A stretch of DNA of 64,000 nt from Burkholderiales bacterium (GTDB taxonomy: Bacteria; Pseudomonadota; Gammaproteobacteria; Burkholderiales; Eutrophovitaceae): NCBI GenBank assembly GCA_035560005.1, contig DATMAN010000093.1:59787-123786 (forward strand). The letters run 5' to 3'. Below, one piece after another: positions 35,888-45,699 of this stretch. The translations under genes were made by a program, and so were the position numbers. The stretch's first letter is position 1; every line of letters starts with the position of its first letter. A model generated the notes under the pieces. The model searched no databases. It was given only the letters and a program-made list of their open reading frames with translations, and was not told where the DNA came from.

Positions 35888-36410
35888 ACCCGTGCTGCGC
35901 ATGGGCGACCCCCTGCTGTTAGAGCGTGCGCGGCCGGTGCAGCGCTTCGATACGCCGGAGCTTCACGGGCTGATCCGCGACATGGATGACACCATGCGCG
36001 CCAGGAATGGCGCAGGCATCGCGGCGCCACAGATCGGCGTATCGCTGCAGGTGGTGATCTTCGGCGTTGGCGCCAATGCGCGCTATCCGGACGCGGAGCA
36101 GGTCCCCTACACCGTGCTGATCAACCCGGTTCTGGAACCGCTCGGAGAAGCGATGGAAGAGGGCTGGGAGGGGTGTCTGTCGCTGCCTGGCATGCGTGGT
36201 CTGGTGCCGCGCTATAAACAGGTTCGCTACCGTGGTTTCGATCAGTTCGGCAAAGCGATCGATCGCAGCGTGAGCGGTTTTCACGCCAGGGTCGTGCAGC
36301 ACGAGACCGACCATCTGCTCGGCATCCTCTATCCGATGCGCATTCGCGACTTGCGCCACTTCGGCTTCAACGAGGAGCTGTTCCCCGGCGAGGCGGTGAT
36401 CGACGAGTAA
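35877..36410 (+). CDS. def: Peptide deformylase
   Basis: Metalloenzyme of 177 residues that removes the formyl group from nascent proteins. All three motifs are present: [10 protein letters not shown] (near 45), EGCLSLPG with the metal-binding Cys (near 98) and QHETDHLLG (near 141). The start ATG lies inside mtnP, suggesting translational coupling. Being away from fmt, it may be a second deformylase paralogue; that cannot be tested here. Confidence 0.93.
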   Translation: MAVRPVLRMGDPLLLERARPVQRFDTPELHGLIRDMDDTMRARNGAGIAAPQIGVSLQVVIFGVGANARYPDAEQVPYTVLINPVLEPLGEAMEEGWEGCLSLPGMRGLVPRYKQVRYRGFDQFGKAIDRSVSGFHARVVQHETDHLLGILYPMRIRDLRHFGFNEELFPGEAVIDE

Positions 36411-36450
36411 CCAGCACGGAGAAGCGGGCTAACAAGGGCACCAAGAATTC

Positions 36451-36488
36451 CAAGCAAGAACTCCGAGAGGGAATCGAGTTCTTTCTTG
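36451..36488. terminator. Probable bidirectional terminator between def and glnD
   Basis: Stem CAAG-c-AAGAACTC (36451-36463) / GAGTTCTT-t-CTTG (36476-36488), one mismatch, 12-base loop, followed on the plus strand by a T-rich stretch. It lies in the 106-base gap between two convergent genes. Confidence 0.6.
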
Positions 36489-36516
36489 GTTTCTCGTTGT
36501 TATGTTCTCGGAGCTA

Positions 36517-39120
36517 TCAGGGCGAAAGGTGGAGTTCCTGGACGAGTTCGGCTTCCAGCTTCACCACCGTCTTCGGGTCGTCTAGGGCTTCGCCGCTGAT
36601 CAGGAACGAGTCTTCGACGCGCTCGCCCAGGGTGTTGATCTTCGCGGTGTGCACGTCGACCCCGTAGCTGTCGAGCACGCGCGCCACGCGGTAGAGCAGC
36701 CCGGGGCGGTCGCCGGCGACGATGCTGAGGTAGTGGTAGGCACCTTTCTCGTCCGGGCGGATCAGCACTTCGGGGGTGATCGGAAAGTTTCTCAGCCGGC
36801 GGGAAAGCCGCGCCCGCCCCGGTTCCGGCAGCGGTCCATGTTCCTTGAGCCGAACGGCGAGCTCGTGCTCGATGTAGCTGATCAGATCCCGGTAATGGGC
36901 CGCGGTGCGCGTCGGGTCCATGACCTGGAAACTGTCCAGGGCGTAGCCGTGCCGGGTGGTGTAGATCTTGGCTTCGACGATGCTGAAGTTGATCGACGCG
37001 AAAAAGCCGCAGATGCGGCCGAACAGCGATTTTTCGTCCGGCGAATAGATCATTACCTGCAAACCTTCGCCCACCGGGGAAAGACGCGCTTTTACGATGG
37101 GCGTCCCGGGAGAAACGCGGTAGTTCAGCAGCCGCGTGTGCCAGGCGATCTCGTGTTCGTCGTGGCGCAGAAAGTAGCTGTCGTCCAGGTTCTTCCACAA
37201 ACCCAGATGCGTGTCGGGCGGTATCGCGTAGGCGCGCAGCCTGGCCAGTACCCGTGCCTGCTTGGCCTGCAGCGTGTTCTCCGCCGCTCCGGGCTCCGGG
37301 CTCAGCCTGCGGCGCGCAGCATGAAACAGGTCTTCAAGGAGCTTCGCCTTCCACGCGTTCCACACCCTCGGGCTCGTGCCGCGGATGTCGGCGACCGTCA
37401 GCAGGTACAAAGCGTTCAGTCTGCGACCGGTCTTGACCCTGTCGACAAACGCCGCGATCACGTCCGGATCGGACAGATCCTGCTTCTGCGCGACCGACGA
37501 CATGTACAAGTGGTTTTCCACCAGCCAGACGACGAGGTCGGCATCCTCCCGGCTCAGTCCATGATCGCGGCAGAAACGGCGTGCGTCGATCATCCCGAGT
37601 CGCGAGTGATCGCCGCCGCGGCCCTTAGCGATATCGTGGAACAGCCCCGCGATGTAGAGCGCTTCCGGGCGTTCGAACTCCGCCATCAGGCGGCTGCATA
37701 GCGGGTATTCGTGCGCCATTTCCGGGACCGCGAAGCGGCGCAGGTTGCGCACGACCATGAGGATGTGCTCGTCCACGGTGTAGACGTGGAACAGGTCGTG
37801 TTGCATCTGGCCGACGATGCGACCGAACACCGGCAGGTAACGCCCCAGGATTCCGTACTGGTTCAGCCTACGCAGGGTATGGGTGAGGCCCGATGGCTGG
37901 CGCAGGATCTCGAGAAAGCACGCGCGGTTCGTCGGGTCGCAGCGAAACCGGGCATCGATGCGATTGCGCGCATGCCACAAGGCGCGCATGGTGCCCACGC
38001 TGAGGCCTTTGATTTCGTGATGCTGCTGCCAGAGCAGGAACGCTTCGAGGATCGCAGCGGGCTCGCGTTCGAACAGTCCCGGATAGCGCGTCTCCAGCAG
38101 CTCGCCGCGAATCTGGAAACGTTCGTTCAACACCCGGGGTTGGGCTGCTGGCGCCGGGAAGATTCTGGTTCGCAGGTTCTGCAGTACGATGGTGTTGAGC
38201 AGCGTGACTGCCTTGACCGTCGTGTAGAAACGCTGCATTAGCTGCTCGCTGGCGAGCTTGGCCGGGGTGTCTTTCAGGCCATATCCGGATGCCAGCGCGC
38301 TCTGGAAATCGAACAGGAGGCGGTCTTCCCTGCGCTTTGCGAGATAGTGCAGCCGCACGCGCAGGTCGGCGAGGATCGCTTCGTGTCGCTTTAGCTGCGC
38401 GCTCTCCTGGCGCGTCAGGATGCGCTGACGCACAAGGTCGCTCCAGCGCGTTCCGAGGCCGGCCGCCATCGCGATCCAGAGAATGCTCTGCAGATCGCGC
38501 AAGCCGCCAGGACTTTCCTTTACGTTGGGTTCGAGGTTATAGGCGGTATCGTGAAAGCGCGTATGCCGTTGCTGCTGCTCGAGCAGCTTCGCTTCAACGA
38601 AGTACCCGACATCGAGTTCGGCGCGCATCGCGGCGGCGAACCTCCGATACAGGGACCGGTTGCCGGTGATCAGGCGCGACTCGAGCAAGCTGGTCTGGAC
38701 AGTGACGTCGCGCGCCGCTTCCAGCGCGCATTCCTCGATGGTGCGAACGCTGTGGCCGATTTCAAGCCCGATATCCCACAGCAGCCCCACGAGACCTTCC
38801 ACGCCGGCACGCGCGTCCTCGTCCACAGCCTCTGGCAGCAATACCAGGACGTCCACGTCCGAACAAGGAAAGAGAACGCCGCGCCCGTAGCCGCCCACGG
38901 CTACCAGAGCGAGCGCGCTGGACTGTCCGGTGTGCGCCCAAATCTCGCGCAGCAGCGCGTCGACCAGCGCGCTGTGTGCCTCGAGCGCCAGGCGCGCTTT
39001 CCCGCTTTGTTCGAAGGCGGCGCGGATCCTAGCGCGCCCTTCGGCCAGCAGGCCGCGCCAGCGCGGGGTCCCTACCCCGTTTGCCGGGCGCATCGAGGCT
39101 TGCGCGTGGGCGCCGGGCAT
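36517..39120 (-). CDS. glnD: PII uridylyltransferase / uridylyl-removing enzyme
   Basis: Bifunctional nitrogen-status sensor of 867 residues that uridylylates PII when glutamine is low and removes UMP when it is high. In order: nucleotidyltransferase motif GGYGRG...SDVD (76-90), helical region, the HD hydrolase motif (LFHDIAKGRGGDHS near 490-500), and two C-terminal ACT domains that sense glutamine (about 690-765 and 795-865). ATG at 39120; a second ATG nine residues on is also possible. It follows map after 12 bases, the usual order in proteobacteria. Confidence 0.95.
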   Translation of the reverse strand: MPGAHAQASMRPANGVGTPRWRGLLAEGRARIRAAFEQSGKARLALEAHSALVDALLREIWAHTGQSSALALVAVGGYGRGVLFPCSDVDVLVLLPEAVDEDARAGVEGLVGLLWDIGLEIGHSVRTIEECALEAARDVTVQTSLLESRLITGNRSLYRRFAAAMRAELDVGYFVEAKLLEQQQRHTRFHDTAYNLEPNVKESPGGLRDLQSILWIAMAAGLGTRWSDLVRQRILTRQESAQLKRHEAILADLRVRLHYLAKRREDRLLFDFQSALASGYGLKDTPAKLASEQLMQRFYTTVKAVTLLNTIVLQNLRTRIFPAPAAQPRVLNERFQIRGELLETRYPGLFEREPAAILEAFLLWQQHHEIKGLSVGTMRALWHARNRIDARFRCDPTNRACFLEILRQPSGLTHTLRRLNQYGILGRYLPVFGRIVGQMQHDLFHVYTVDEHILMVVRNLRRFAVPEMAHEYPLCSRLMAEFERPEALYIAGLFHDIAKGRGGDHSRLGMIDARRFCRDHGLSREDADLVVWLVENHLYMSSVAQKQDLSDPDVIAAFVDRVKTGRRLNALYLLTVADIRGTSPRVWNAWKAKLLEDLFHAARRRLSPEPGAAENTLQAKQARVLARLRAYAIPPDTHLGLWKNLDDSYFLRHDEHEIAWHTRLLNYRVSPGTPIVKARLSPVGEGLQVMIYSPDEKSLFGRICGFFASINFSIVEAKIYTTRHGYALDSFQVMDPTRTAAHYRDLISYIEHELAVRLKEHGPLPEPGRARLSRRLRNFPITPEVLIRPDEKGAYHYLSIVAGDRPGLLYRVARVLDSYGVDVHTAKINTLGERVEDSFLISGEALDDPKTVVKLEAELVQELHLSP

Positions 39121-39132
39121 TGGCCGTCACCG

Positions 39133-39927
39133 CTAAGAAGCGGGAGGTGGTGGAGCACCTGCCGATAGCGTGAGTACTTCGAAGCCCTTCTCGGTGACCA
39201 GCACCGTGTGCTCCCATTGGGCCGAAAGGCTGTGATCTTTGGTAACGACCGTCCAGCCGTCCGCGAGCTGGCGGATGCCGGGCTTGCCAGCATTGATCAT
39301 CGGCTCGATGGTGAAGATCATCCCGGCCTGCAGTTTCAGCCCGGTGCCGGGCCGGCCGTAGTGCAGAACCTGTGGTTCTTCGTGGAACTTACGTCCGATC
39401 CCGTGACCGCAGAATTCGCGCACGACACTGTAGCCGTGTTCTTCCGCATGCGTCTGGATCGCATGCCCGATATCGCCCAAGTAGGCACCGGCGCGTACCC
39501 GCAGGATGCCGCGCCACATGCACTCATAAGTAATCTCGCAAAGACGGCGTGCTTGGATCGAGGGATCGCCTACGAAGAACATGCGGCTGGTGTCGCCGTG
39601 GAAGCCGTCCTTGATGACCGTGACGTCGATGTTGAGAATGTCCCCGGGCTTGAGTTTCCTGGGGCCGGGCACGCCGTGGCAGACCACGTGATTGACCGAG
39701 GTGCAGATCGACTTGGGGAAAGGCTGGTAGCCGGGCGGCGCGTAGTTAAGCGGAGCGGGCGTAACTTTCTGGACGTTGACCATGTAGTCGTGGCACAGCG
39801 CATCCAGCTCCTCGGTGGTCACGTTCGCCTTCACGAACGGCGCGATGTAGTCCAGCACCTCGGCGGCGAGGCGCCCGGCCACGCGCATCTTTTCGATCTC
39901 CTCGGCGGACTTGATGATGACTGACAT
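39133..39927 (-). CDS. map: Methionine aminopeptidase, type I
   Basis: Metalloprotease of 264 residues that removes the initiator methionine. The five metal ligands are in NIDVTVIKDGFHGDTSRMF (two Asp), GHGIGRKFHEEP (His), TIEPMI (Glu) and the C-terminal QWEHTVLV (Glu). ATG at 39927 (MSVIIKSAEEIEKMR) is the standard start, and the longer in-frame option reaches into unconserved text. Its downstream partner is glnD. Confidence 0.96.
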   Translation of the reverse strand: MSVIIKSAEEIEKMRVAGRLAAEVLDYIAPFVKANVTTEELDALCHDYMVNVQKVTPAPLNYAPPGYQPFPKSICTSVNHVVCHGVPGPRKLKPGDILNIDVTVIKDGFHGDTSRMFFVGDPSIQARRLCEITYECMWRGILRVRAGAYLGDIGHAIQTHAEEHGYSVVREFCGHGIGRKFHEEPQVLHYGRPGTGLKLQAGMIFTIEPMINAGKPGIRQLADGWTVVTKDHSLSAQWEHTVLVTEKGFEVLTLSAGAPPPPAS

Positions 39928-40093
39928 CGCTTCGCGGTGAGGCGCCCGAATCATAGCATCCGTCCTCGGGCACCCGTGCGGGTTGCCGGACACGGCTGCC
40001 AGCCCGGCAAGCGGAATGTGCGGCAATTGCATGTTGGAGCGGGCGGTGTGGAGAACCGGGCCTGGCTGGCGCGATTCGTCGCAAGGAGTTGGG

Positions 40094-40169
40094 TGGCTCC
40101 CCGACCTGGGCTCGAACCAGGGACCTGCGGATTAACAGTCCGTCGCTCTACCGACTGAGCTATCGGGGA
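40094..40169 (-). tRNA. tRNA-Asn (anticodon GTT)
   Basis: Minus-strand tRNA of 76 bases with acceptor TCCCCGA (40163-40169) pairing with TCGGGGA, discriminator G and encoded CCA. The anticodon loop reads CT-GTT-AA. The D-loop (TCAGTCGGTAGAGC) and T-loop (TTCGAGC) are normal. Confidence 0.97.
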
Positions 40170-40227
40170 ACGCGAAAGGCGCGTATGATAGTGACTCGCC
40201 TGTCGATGGTCAACCGACCTCAGTCGG

Positions 40228-41664
40228 ATGAAAGTCAGCAAACGCCTGATGACAGGTGCGCTAGCGGTGGTTGCGGTGCTTCTCGCTGCGCCGCTGCTTC
40301 TCCCGGCAAACCTGTTTGTTCCACAAGTCGAGCGGCTCGCCTCCGAAGCGCTCATGGACTCGGTCCGAGTCGGCGGCGTTCGCCTGGTCCTGCTTCCCGT
40401 TCCAGGCCTCACCGTGCGCGACATCATGGTGGGCAAGCGCGCCTACCTGCAAGTGGAAAAGCTCAGCATAGTCCCGCGCCTGTCCACCGTCTTCGCGCAG
40501 CACAAAGTGATCCGGAGAATCGGATTGTCTGGAGTCACGATCCGCCGGCCGTTCCTCGACAAGCTGGAGCAACTCGGTTCCAAGAACGGCGGGGCTGCGC
40601 GGTCTGTCGATGTGCGTCATGTAAGCCTGCGTCGTGTGCATCTCGATCTGGGCGAGGTCACGCTCGCTGCAGTGGAAGCGGACATCGAACTTGCTCCGAA
40701 CAACGCGCTGCGATCCATCCTCGCACGTCACGGCGGTGACAGGCTGCGCCTGTCCATCGTGCCGCGCGGCAAGGCCTACGCGCTCAAAGTCTTCGCGCGC
40801 GACTGGCACCTGCCCGCCGGGCCACCGCTGAGGATCGCCGCACTGGAGGCCAACGGGGAGTTCAGCGGCTCCGGCCTGACGCTGCCCGAGGTGCGCGCAC
40901 GGCTCTACGACGGAGAGCTGTCCGGTCGATTCTCGCTGAGCTGGACCCCAGGCTGGCGCTTGGCCGGAGAATTCGAGCTCAGACAGGTCGATCTCAAGCC
41001 CGTTGCCGCCCTCTACAGCCGGGAAGCTGCCATCAGCGGGTGGCTTGCCGCAACGGGCGTGATCGATATGCAGGCGCCAAGCGCCGCCGCGCTGATCCAC
41101 TCGCCCGGTGTGGGGATCGATTTCAGTGTATCGGACGGAATATTGCACCGGGTCGACCTGGTGGCGGCTGCGAAGTTCTTGCCGGGCAAGAACAGGGTCG
41201 AGGCTCAAGCCGGGCAGACGAAGTTCGACCGCCTTTCCGGTCATCTATGGATCGATGCTGAAGGGTTTCATTTCACGGACCTGGAGATCGCTTCGGGCGT
41301 GCTCGAAGCGCGCGGCCATGTTTCCATCTCGCCGCAGCAAGCATTGTCCGGCCGGGTGGATGCTACCCTGAAGGGCACGGGCTCGCTGGTGGGCACGCCG
41401 CTTGCCCTTTCCGGCACCGTCGACTCACCGAAGGTACTTCCGACGAAGGGCACGTTGGCCGGTGCTGCGGCCGGCACGCTGTTGTTGGGTCCCGGGGTGG
41501 GGACCACCCTCGGCATGAAGGCTGCGGAGCTGACCGAACGCCTGTTTGGCAAGAAACCGCCCAAGGCGAAGAGACCCGGCGCGAAACAGGCGACCGAGGA
41601 GCAGGGCACCTCGCCAGCCAAGGCGGGCGAAGAGGCCTCCGCGCCACCCGCCGGCAGGCGCTAG
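40228..41664 (+). CDS. AsmA-family envelope protein
   Basis: Protein of 478 residues with an N-terminal signal anchor (LMTGALAVVAVLLAAPLLLPANLFVPQVERL) followed by beta-rich periplasmic repeats typical of the AsmA/YhdP/TamB superfamily, e.g. LEIASGVLEARGHVSISPQQALSG near 350. A Lys/Ala/Glu-rich tail (about 445-478) ends it. Members are thought to help phospholipid transport or outer-membrane assembly; the exact role here is unknown. ATG at 40228 (MKVSKRLM). It ends four bases before convergent gene 41669-42874. Confidence 0.75.
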   Translation: MKVSKRLMTGALAVVAVLLAAPLLLPANLFVPQVERLASEALMDSVRVGGVRLVLLPVPGLTVRDIMVGKRAYLQVEKLSIVPRLSTVFAQHKVIRRIGLSGVTIRRPFLDKLEQLGSKNGGAARSVDVRHVSLRRVHLDLGEVTLAAVEADIELAPNNALRSILARHGGDRLRLSIVPRGKAYALKVFARDWHLPAGPPLRIAALEANGEFSGSGLTLPEVRARLYDGELSGRFSLSWTPGWRLAGEFELRQVDLKPVAALYSREAAISGWLAATGVIDMQAPSAAALIHSPGVGIDFSVSDGILHRVDLVAAAKFLPGKNRVEAQAGQTKFDRLSGHLWIDAEGFHFTDLEIASGVLEARGHVSISPQQALSGRVDATLKGTGSLVGTPLALSGTVDSPKVLPTKGTLAGAAAGTLLLGPGVGTTLGMKAAELTERLFGKKPPKAKRPGAKQATEEQGTSPAKAGEEASAPPAGRR

Positions 41665-41668
41665 CACG

Positions 41669-42874
41669 TCAACGAATCACGGCGGCGATCGCGTCGGCCA
41701 CGTAATCGATGTTCTTCGAGTTCAACGCGGCCACACAGATGCGACCCGTGTCGACCGCATACACCGAGTACGCGTCGCGCAGCCGTTGAACCTGCGCACG
41801 AGTGAGGCCCGAATAGGAGAACATTCCCCGCTGGCGGATTACGAAACTGAAATCCGAGTCCGGAACGCGCGCGTGGATCCTGTCCACCAGTTGCGTGCGC
41901 ATGGCACGGATGCGCTCGCGCATCTGCGCCAGTTCCTGCTCCCAGAGGGCGCGCAATTGCGGCGAGTTCAGCACCATGGCCGCGATCTGCCCGCCGTGGG
42001 TCGGGGGGCTGGAGTAATTGGTGCGCACGATGCGCTTGAGTTGCGACAGTATGCGCTGCCCCTCCTCGGCGCTCTGGGCGACGACCGAGAGTGCGCCGAC
42101 GCGCTCCCCATAGAGCGAGAAGGACTTGGAGAACGAGTTGGACACGAACAGCGTGATTCCGGCCTGCGCAAACCGGCGCACGACGGCCGCATCCGCGTCC
42201 AATCCCTCCGCGAAACCCTGGTAGGCGATGTCAAGAAAGGGCATGAGCCCGCGTGCCTTCACGATTCGCAGCGCTTCCTCCCACTGACTTTCCATCGGAT
42301 CCACGCCTGTCGGGTTGTGGCAGCAGGCGTGCAGCACGACGATGGAGCCTTCGGGCAACTGCTCGAGTGCGCGCGCCATGCCAGCGAAGTTCAGGCCGTG
42401 GCTGTCCGGATCATAGTAAGGATAGGCGTTGACCTTGAAGCCTGCGGTTTCGAACAAGGCGCGATGATTTTCCCAGCTGGGCTCGGAGATCCACACTTCG
42501 GCGTGGGGCAGCACGCGGCGCAGAAAGTCGGCGCCGACCTTCAAACCACCGGTGCCTCCCAGAGCCTGTACGGTGACGACGCGCTTCTGCGCCAGGGCTG
42601 CGCAATCAGCGCCAAATAAGAGCGCCTGCACGGCCTGGTCGTAGGCCGGCAGGCCGTCGATTGGCAGGTAGGCGCGCGGCGCCGCCTTCTCGACCAGTTC
42701 ACGCTCGGCGCGGCGCACGCACTCGAGCAGCGGTACCTTGCCCTGGTCGTCGTAGTACACGCCGACGCCGAGATTGACTTTCTTCGGATTGGTATCCGCG
42801 TTGTACAGCTCGGTCAGACCCAGGATCGGGTCGCGCGGCGCCATTTCGACGCGGGCGAATGGGGAAGCGCTCAT
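41669..42874 (-). CDS. Aromatic/aspartate aminotransferase (class I, AspC/TyrB family)
   Basis: PLP enzyme of 401 residues. The PLP-binding lysine lies in [16 protein letters not shown] (near 250), with the [12 protein letters not shown] motif near 185 and the GMFSYSGL motif near 360. The sequence belongs to the family shared by AspC and TyrB; substrate preference cannot be read by eye, so no symbol is given. The ATG at 42874 ([20 protein letters not shown]) is the family start. A TACAAT box (42913-42918) sits 39 bases upstream on the minus strand. It is divergent from uvrB. Confidence 0.9.
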   Translation of the reverse strand: MSASPFARVEMAPRDPILGLTELYNADTNPKKVNLGVGVYYDDQGKVPLLECVRRAERELVEKAAPRAYLPIDGLPAYDQAVQALLFGADCAALAQKRVVTVQALGGTGGLKVGADFLRRVLPHAEVWISEPSWENHRALFETAGFKVNAYPYYDPDSHGLNFAGMARALEQLPEGSIVVLHACCHNPTGVDPMESQWEEALRIVKARGLMPFLDIAYQGFAEGLDADAAVVRRFAQAGITLFVSNSFSKSFSLYGERVGALSVVAQSAEEGQRILSQLKRIVRTNYSSPPTHGGQIAAMVLNSPQLRALWEQELAQMRERIRAMRTQLVDRIHARVPDSDFSFVIRQRGMFSYSGLTRAQVQRLRDAYSVYAVDTGRICVAALNSKNIDYVADAIAAVIR

Positions 42875-43073
42875 CAGGACGAGAGGTGTAGGGACGGCCG
42901 GCAAAGGCGCGAATTGTACCGTAAGCTCTGGCGAGCGGAGTGCGCTGCCGCCTCACAAGGCCGCCGCTGCGCGCGCCGCGAAGAATCGGCGCTGGACGAA
43001 TGCTGGCCATGCACTTCCTCGCCGTGGGAAAATTCATTGTTCGAGGCACATCTTTTCGCTCGCGCGCAAACCC

Positions 43074-45191
43074 ATGAATCCAGCACGCGTAGTCGCCTTT
43101 CCGGGCAGCCCGTTCCGCCTGCATCAGCCCTTTGCGCCCGCCGGGGATCAGCCCGAAGCGATCGCCAGGCTGGTGGAAGGGATCGAGAACGGCTTGCAAT
43201 TCCAGACGCTGCTGGGCGTGACCGGTTCGGGCAAGACTTACACCATGGCCAATGTCATCGCGCGCACCGCGCGGCCCGCGCTGGTCATGGCGCCCAACAA
43301 GACGCTCGCCGCGCAGCTCTATGCCGAATTCCGGGAGTTCTTTCCGGAGAACGCCGTCGAGTACTTTGTTTCCTATTACGACTACTACCAGCCGGAAGCT
43401 TACGTACCTTCGCGCGACCTCTACATCGAGAAGGACTCCAGCATCAACGAGCACATCGAGCAGATGCGCCTGTCGGCGACCAAGTCGCTGCTCGAACGCG
43501 AAGACTGCGTGATCGTGGCCACCGTCTCGTGCATCTACGGGATCGGCGATCCGGTCGACTATCATGGCATGATCCTGCATCTGCGCGAGAAGGAGCGTGT
43601 GGGCCAGCGCGCCATCATCTCCCGGCTGGCCGAGATGCAGTACCAGAGAAACGATCTCGATTTCAGGCGGGGCAGCTTCCGCGTGCGCGGAGACGTGCTG
43701 GATATCTTCCCGGCGGAGAACTCCGATCTCGCGCTGCGGGTGTCCTTGTTCGACGATGAGCTCGAGAGCCTCGCGCTGTTCGATCCGTTGACCGGCGAGA
43801 TCGTGCAAAGGATCCCGCGCTTCACGGTCTATCCTTCGAGCCATTACGTCACGCCGCGCTCCACCGTTCTGCGCGCCATCGAGGCGATCAAGCTGGAGCT
43901 CGCGGAGCGCGTGGAGACCTTCCGGAAGCAGGGCAAACTGCTCGAAGCGCAGCGCATCGAGCAGCGCACGCGATTCGACCTCGAAATGCTCAACGAACTG
44001 GGTTTCTGCAAGGGCATCGAGAACTACTCCCGCCATCTTTCCGGTCGCCGCGAGGGCGAGCCGCCGCCGACGTTGATGGACTATCTGCCGCGCAATGCGC
44101 TGCTCATCATCGATGAATCGCACGTCACCGTGCCGCAGATCGGTGGCATGTACCGCGGCGACCGGGCGCGCAAGGAAAATCTGGTCGAATACGGTTTCCG
44201 GCTGCCTTCGGCGCTGGACAACCGGCCGTTGCGCTTCGACGAGTTCGAGCGACTGATGCCGCAAACCATCTTCGTGTCGGCCACCCCGGCCGAGTACGAG
44301 GCACGGCATCAGGCGCAGGTGGTCGAGCAGGTGGTGCGCCCCACCGGGCTGGTGGACCCCCAGGTCATCGTGCGGCCTGCATCCACGCAGGTCGACGATC
44401 TGCTCTCGGAGATCAACGAGCGGGTGCGCCGGCGGGAGCGCGTGTTGGTCACCACGCTGACCAAGCGCATGGCCGAAGACCTCACCGAATATCTCTCGGA
44501 GCACGGCGTCAAGGTCCGCTACCTGCATTCCGACATCGACACGGTGGAAAGGGTCGAGATCATCCGTGACTTGCGGCTCGGAAAGTTCGACGTGCTGGTG
44601 GGAATCAATCTGTTGCGCGAGGGTCTGGACTTGCCGGAGGTCTCCCTGGTGGCGATTCTGGACGCCGACAAGGAAGGATTCCTGCGCTCCGAGCGCTCCC
44701 TGATTCAGACCATCGGGCGCGCGGCGCGACACTTGAACGGCACCGCGATCATGTACGCGGACTTTGTCACCGACTCGATGCGCTCGGCGATTGCCGAAAC
44801 CGAGCGGCGGCGGCGCAAGCAGATTGCGTACAACGAGGCACACGGGATTACGCCCAAGGGTGTTTCGAAGCGCATCAAGGATCTGATCGAGGGTGCCTAC
44901 GAGCACGATGCCGGGCACGAAGCGCTGGTGGCGGCCGAGCGCCTGGAAACGTATGGTGCCCTGAACGAAAAGGATCTCGTGAAGGAGCTCAAGCGCGTGG
45001 AGCGCGAAATGCTGGAGGCGGCAAGGAACTTGGAGTTCGAGCGCGCCGCCCGTTTGCGCGATCAACTGCAGGAGCTGAAGCGGCTGGCGTTTGGCGTTGC
45101 CGAGTCCGAGCGACCGCCGCTCGCGACTGCTCGCGGCTCCGGAGCCAGGCAGTCCCCGCTGCGGAAGAAGCGGGCGGCGGGCCATGGGTGA
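43074..45191 (+). CDS. uvrB: Excinuclease ABC subunit B
   Basis: DNA-damage recognition helicase-like subunit of nucleotide excision repair, 705 residues. Walker A GVTGSGKT (48-55), the beta-hairpin [11 protein letters not shown] (near 100), helicase motifs ([36 protein letters not shown]) and the C-terminal UVR domain ([13 protein letters not shown] near 675) are seen. ATG at 43074 ([20 protein letters not shown]). I found no clear LexA box in the 199 bases upstream. Its stop lies inside the next gene's start region (8-base overlap). Confidence 0.97.
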   Translation: MNPARVVAFPGSPFRLHQPFAPAGDQPEAIARLVEGIENGLQFQTLLGVTGSGKTYTMANVIARTARPALVMAPNKTLAAQLYAEFREFFPENAVEYFVSYYDYYQPEAYVPSRDLYIEKDSSINEHIEQMRLSATKSLLEREDCVIVATVSCIYGIGDPVDYHGMILHLREKERVGQRAIISRLAEMQYQRNDLDFRRGSFRVRGDVLDIFPAENSDLALRVSLFDDELESLALFDPLTGEIVQRIPRFTVYPSSHYVTPRSTVLRAIEAIKLELAERVETFRKQGKLLEAQRIEQRTRFDLEMLNELGFCKGIENYSRHLSGRREGEPPPTLMDYLPRNALLIIDESHVTVPQIGGMYRGDRARKENLVEYGFRLPSALDNRPLRFDEFERLMPQTIFVSATPAEYEARHQAQVVEQVVRPTGLVDPQVIVRPASTQVDDLLSEINERVRRRERVLVTTLTKRMAEDLTEYLSEHGVKVRYLHSDIDTVERVEIIRDLRLGKFDVLVGINLLREGLDLPEVSLVAILDADKEGFLRSERSLIQTIGRAARHLNGTAIMYADFVTDSMRSAIAETERRRRKQIAYNEAHGITPKGVSKRIKDLIEGAYEHDAGHEALVAAERLETYGALNEKDLVKELKRVEREMLEAARNLEFERAARLRDQLQELKRLAFGVAESERPPLATARGSGARQSPLRKKRAAGHG

Positions 45192-45675
45192 ACGCAAGTT
45201 CGCCACTGGCGTGCTGTTCGTCTGCATGGGCAACATCTGCCGATCGCCGACTGCGCTCGCTGTGTTCAGGCAAATGCTGGACGAGCACGGGTTGGCTGAC
45301 AGGGTGCTCGCCGATTCGGCCGGCACGCATGACTATCACGCGGGCGAGCCGCCAGACCCGAGGGCGATCAAGGCAGCCGCACACCGCGGCTATGACCTGT
45401 CGGGTCTGCGAGCCCGCGTGATTCGCCGCCAGGATTTCGAGACTTTCGACTACGTGCTCGCGATGGATCGGGCCAACCTTGCCAGGCTGCGCGAGCTTGC
45501 TCCAAGGCGCTACGTGGGCAAACCGCGTCTGTTTCTGGAATTCAGCAGCCTCGTTCCCGGCGGCGAACTGCCCGATCCGTACTGCGCGGGGGCGGAGGCG
45601 TTCGAGAAAGTTCTCGATCTGGTCGAGGATGCCGCTCGCGGGCTGCTGGGCGAGGTGGCGCGCAAGCTCGCTTGA
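45184..45675 (+). CDS. Low-molecular-weight protein-tyrosine phosphatase
   Basis: Phosphatase of 163 residues. The catalytic loop CX5R is CMGNICR (Cys14, Arg20), followed by SPTALAVFR; the general-acid Asp is in LPDPYCAG near 130. ATG at 45184 overlaps the end of uvrB by 8 bases. uvrB-phosphatase adjacency is common in betaproteobacteria, but the substrate is unknown; members often act on envelope-polysaccharide tyrosine kinases, which are not seen here. Confidence 0.92.
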   Translation: MGERKFATGVLFVCMGNICRSPTALAVFRQMLDEHGLADRVLADSAGTHDYHAGEPPDPRAIKAAAHRGYDLSGLRARVIRRQDFETFDYVLAMDRANLARLRELAPRRYVGKPRLFLEFSSLVPGGELPDPYCAGAEAFEKVLDLVEDAARGLLGEVARKLA

Positions 45676-45692
45676 GTACCGGGCTTGCGCGC
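45658..45692. terminator. Perfect inverted repeat between convergent phosphatase and rne
   Basis: Arms GCGCGCAAGC (45658-45667) and GCTTGCGCGC (45683-45692), ten perfect pairs, 15-base loop, spanning the phosphatase stop codon and the 24-base gap before the end of rne. No U-run, so termination is only likely, not certain. Confidence 0.4.
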
Positions 45693-45699
45693 AGGGCGC

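Noticed and set aside
42875..43073. LexA (SOS) box before uvrB
   Set aside because: No CTGT-N8-ACAG-like palindrome is visible.
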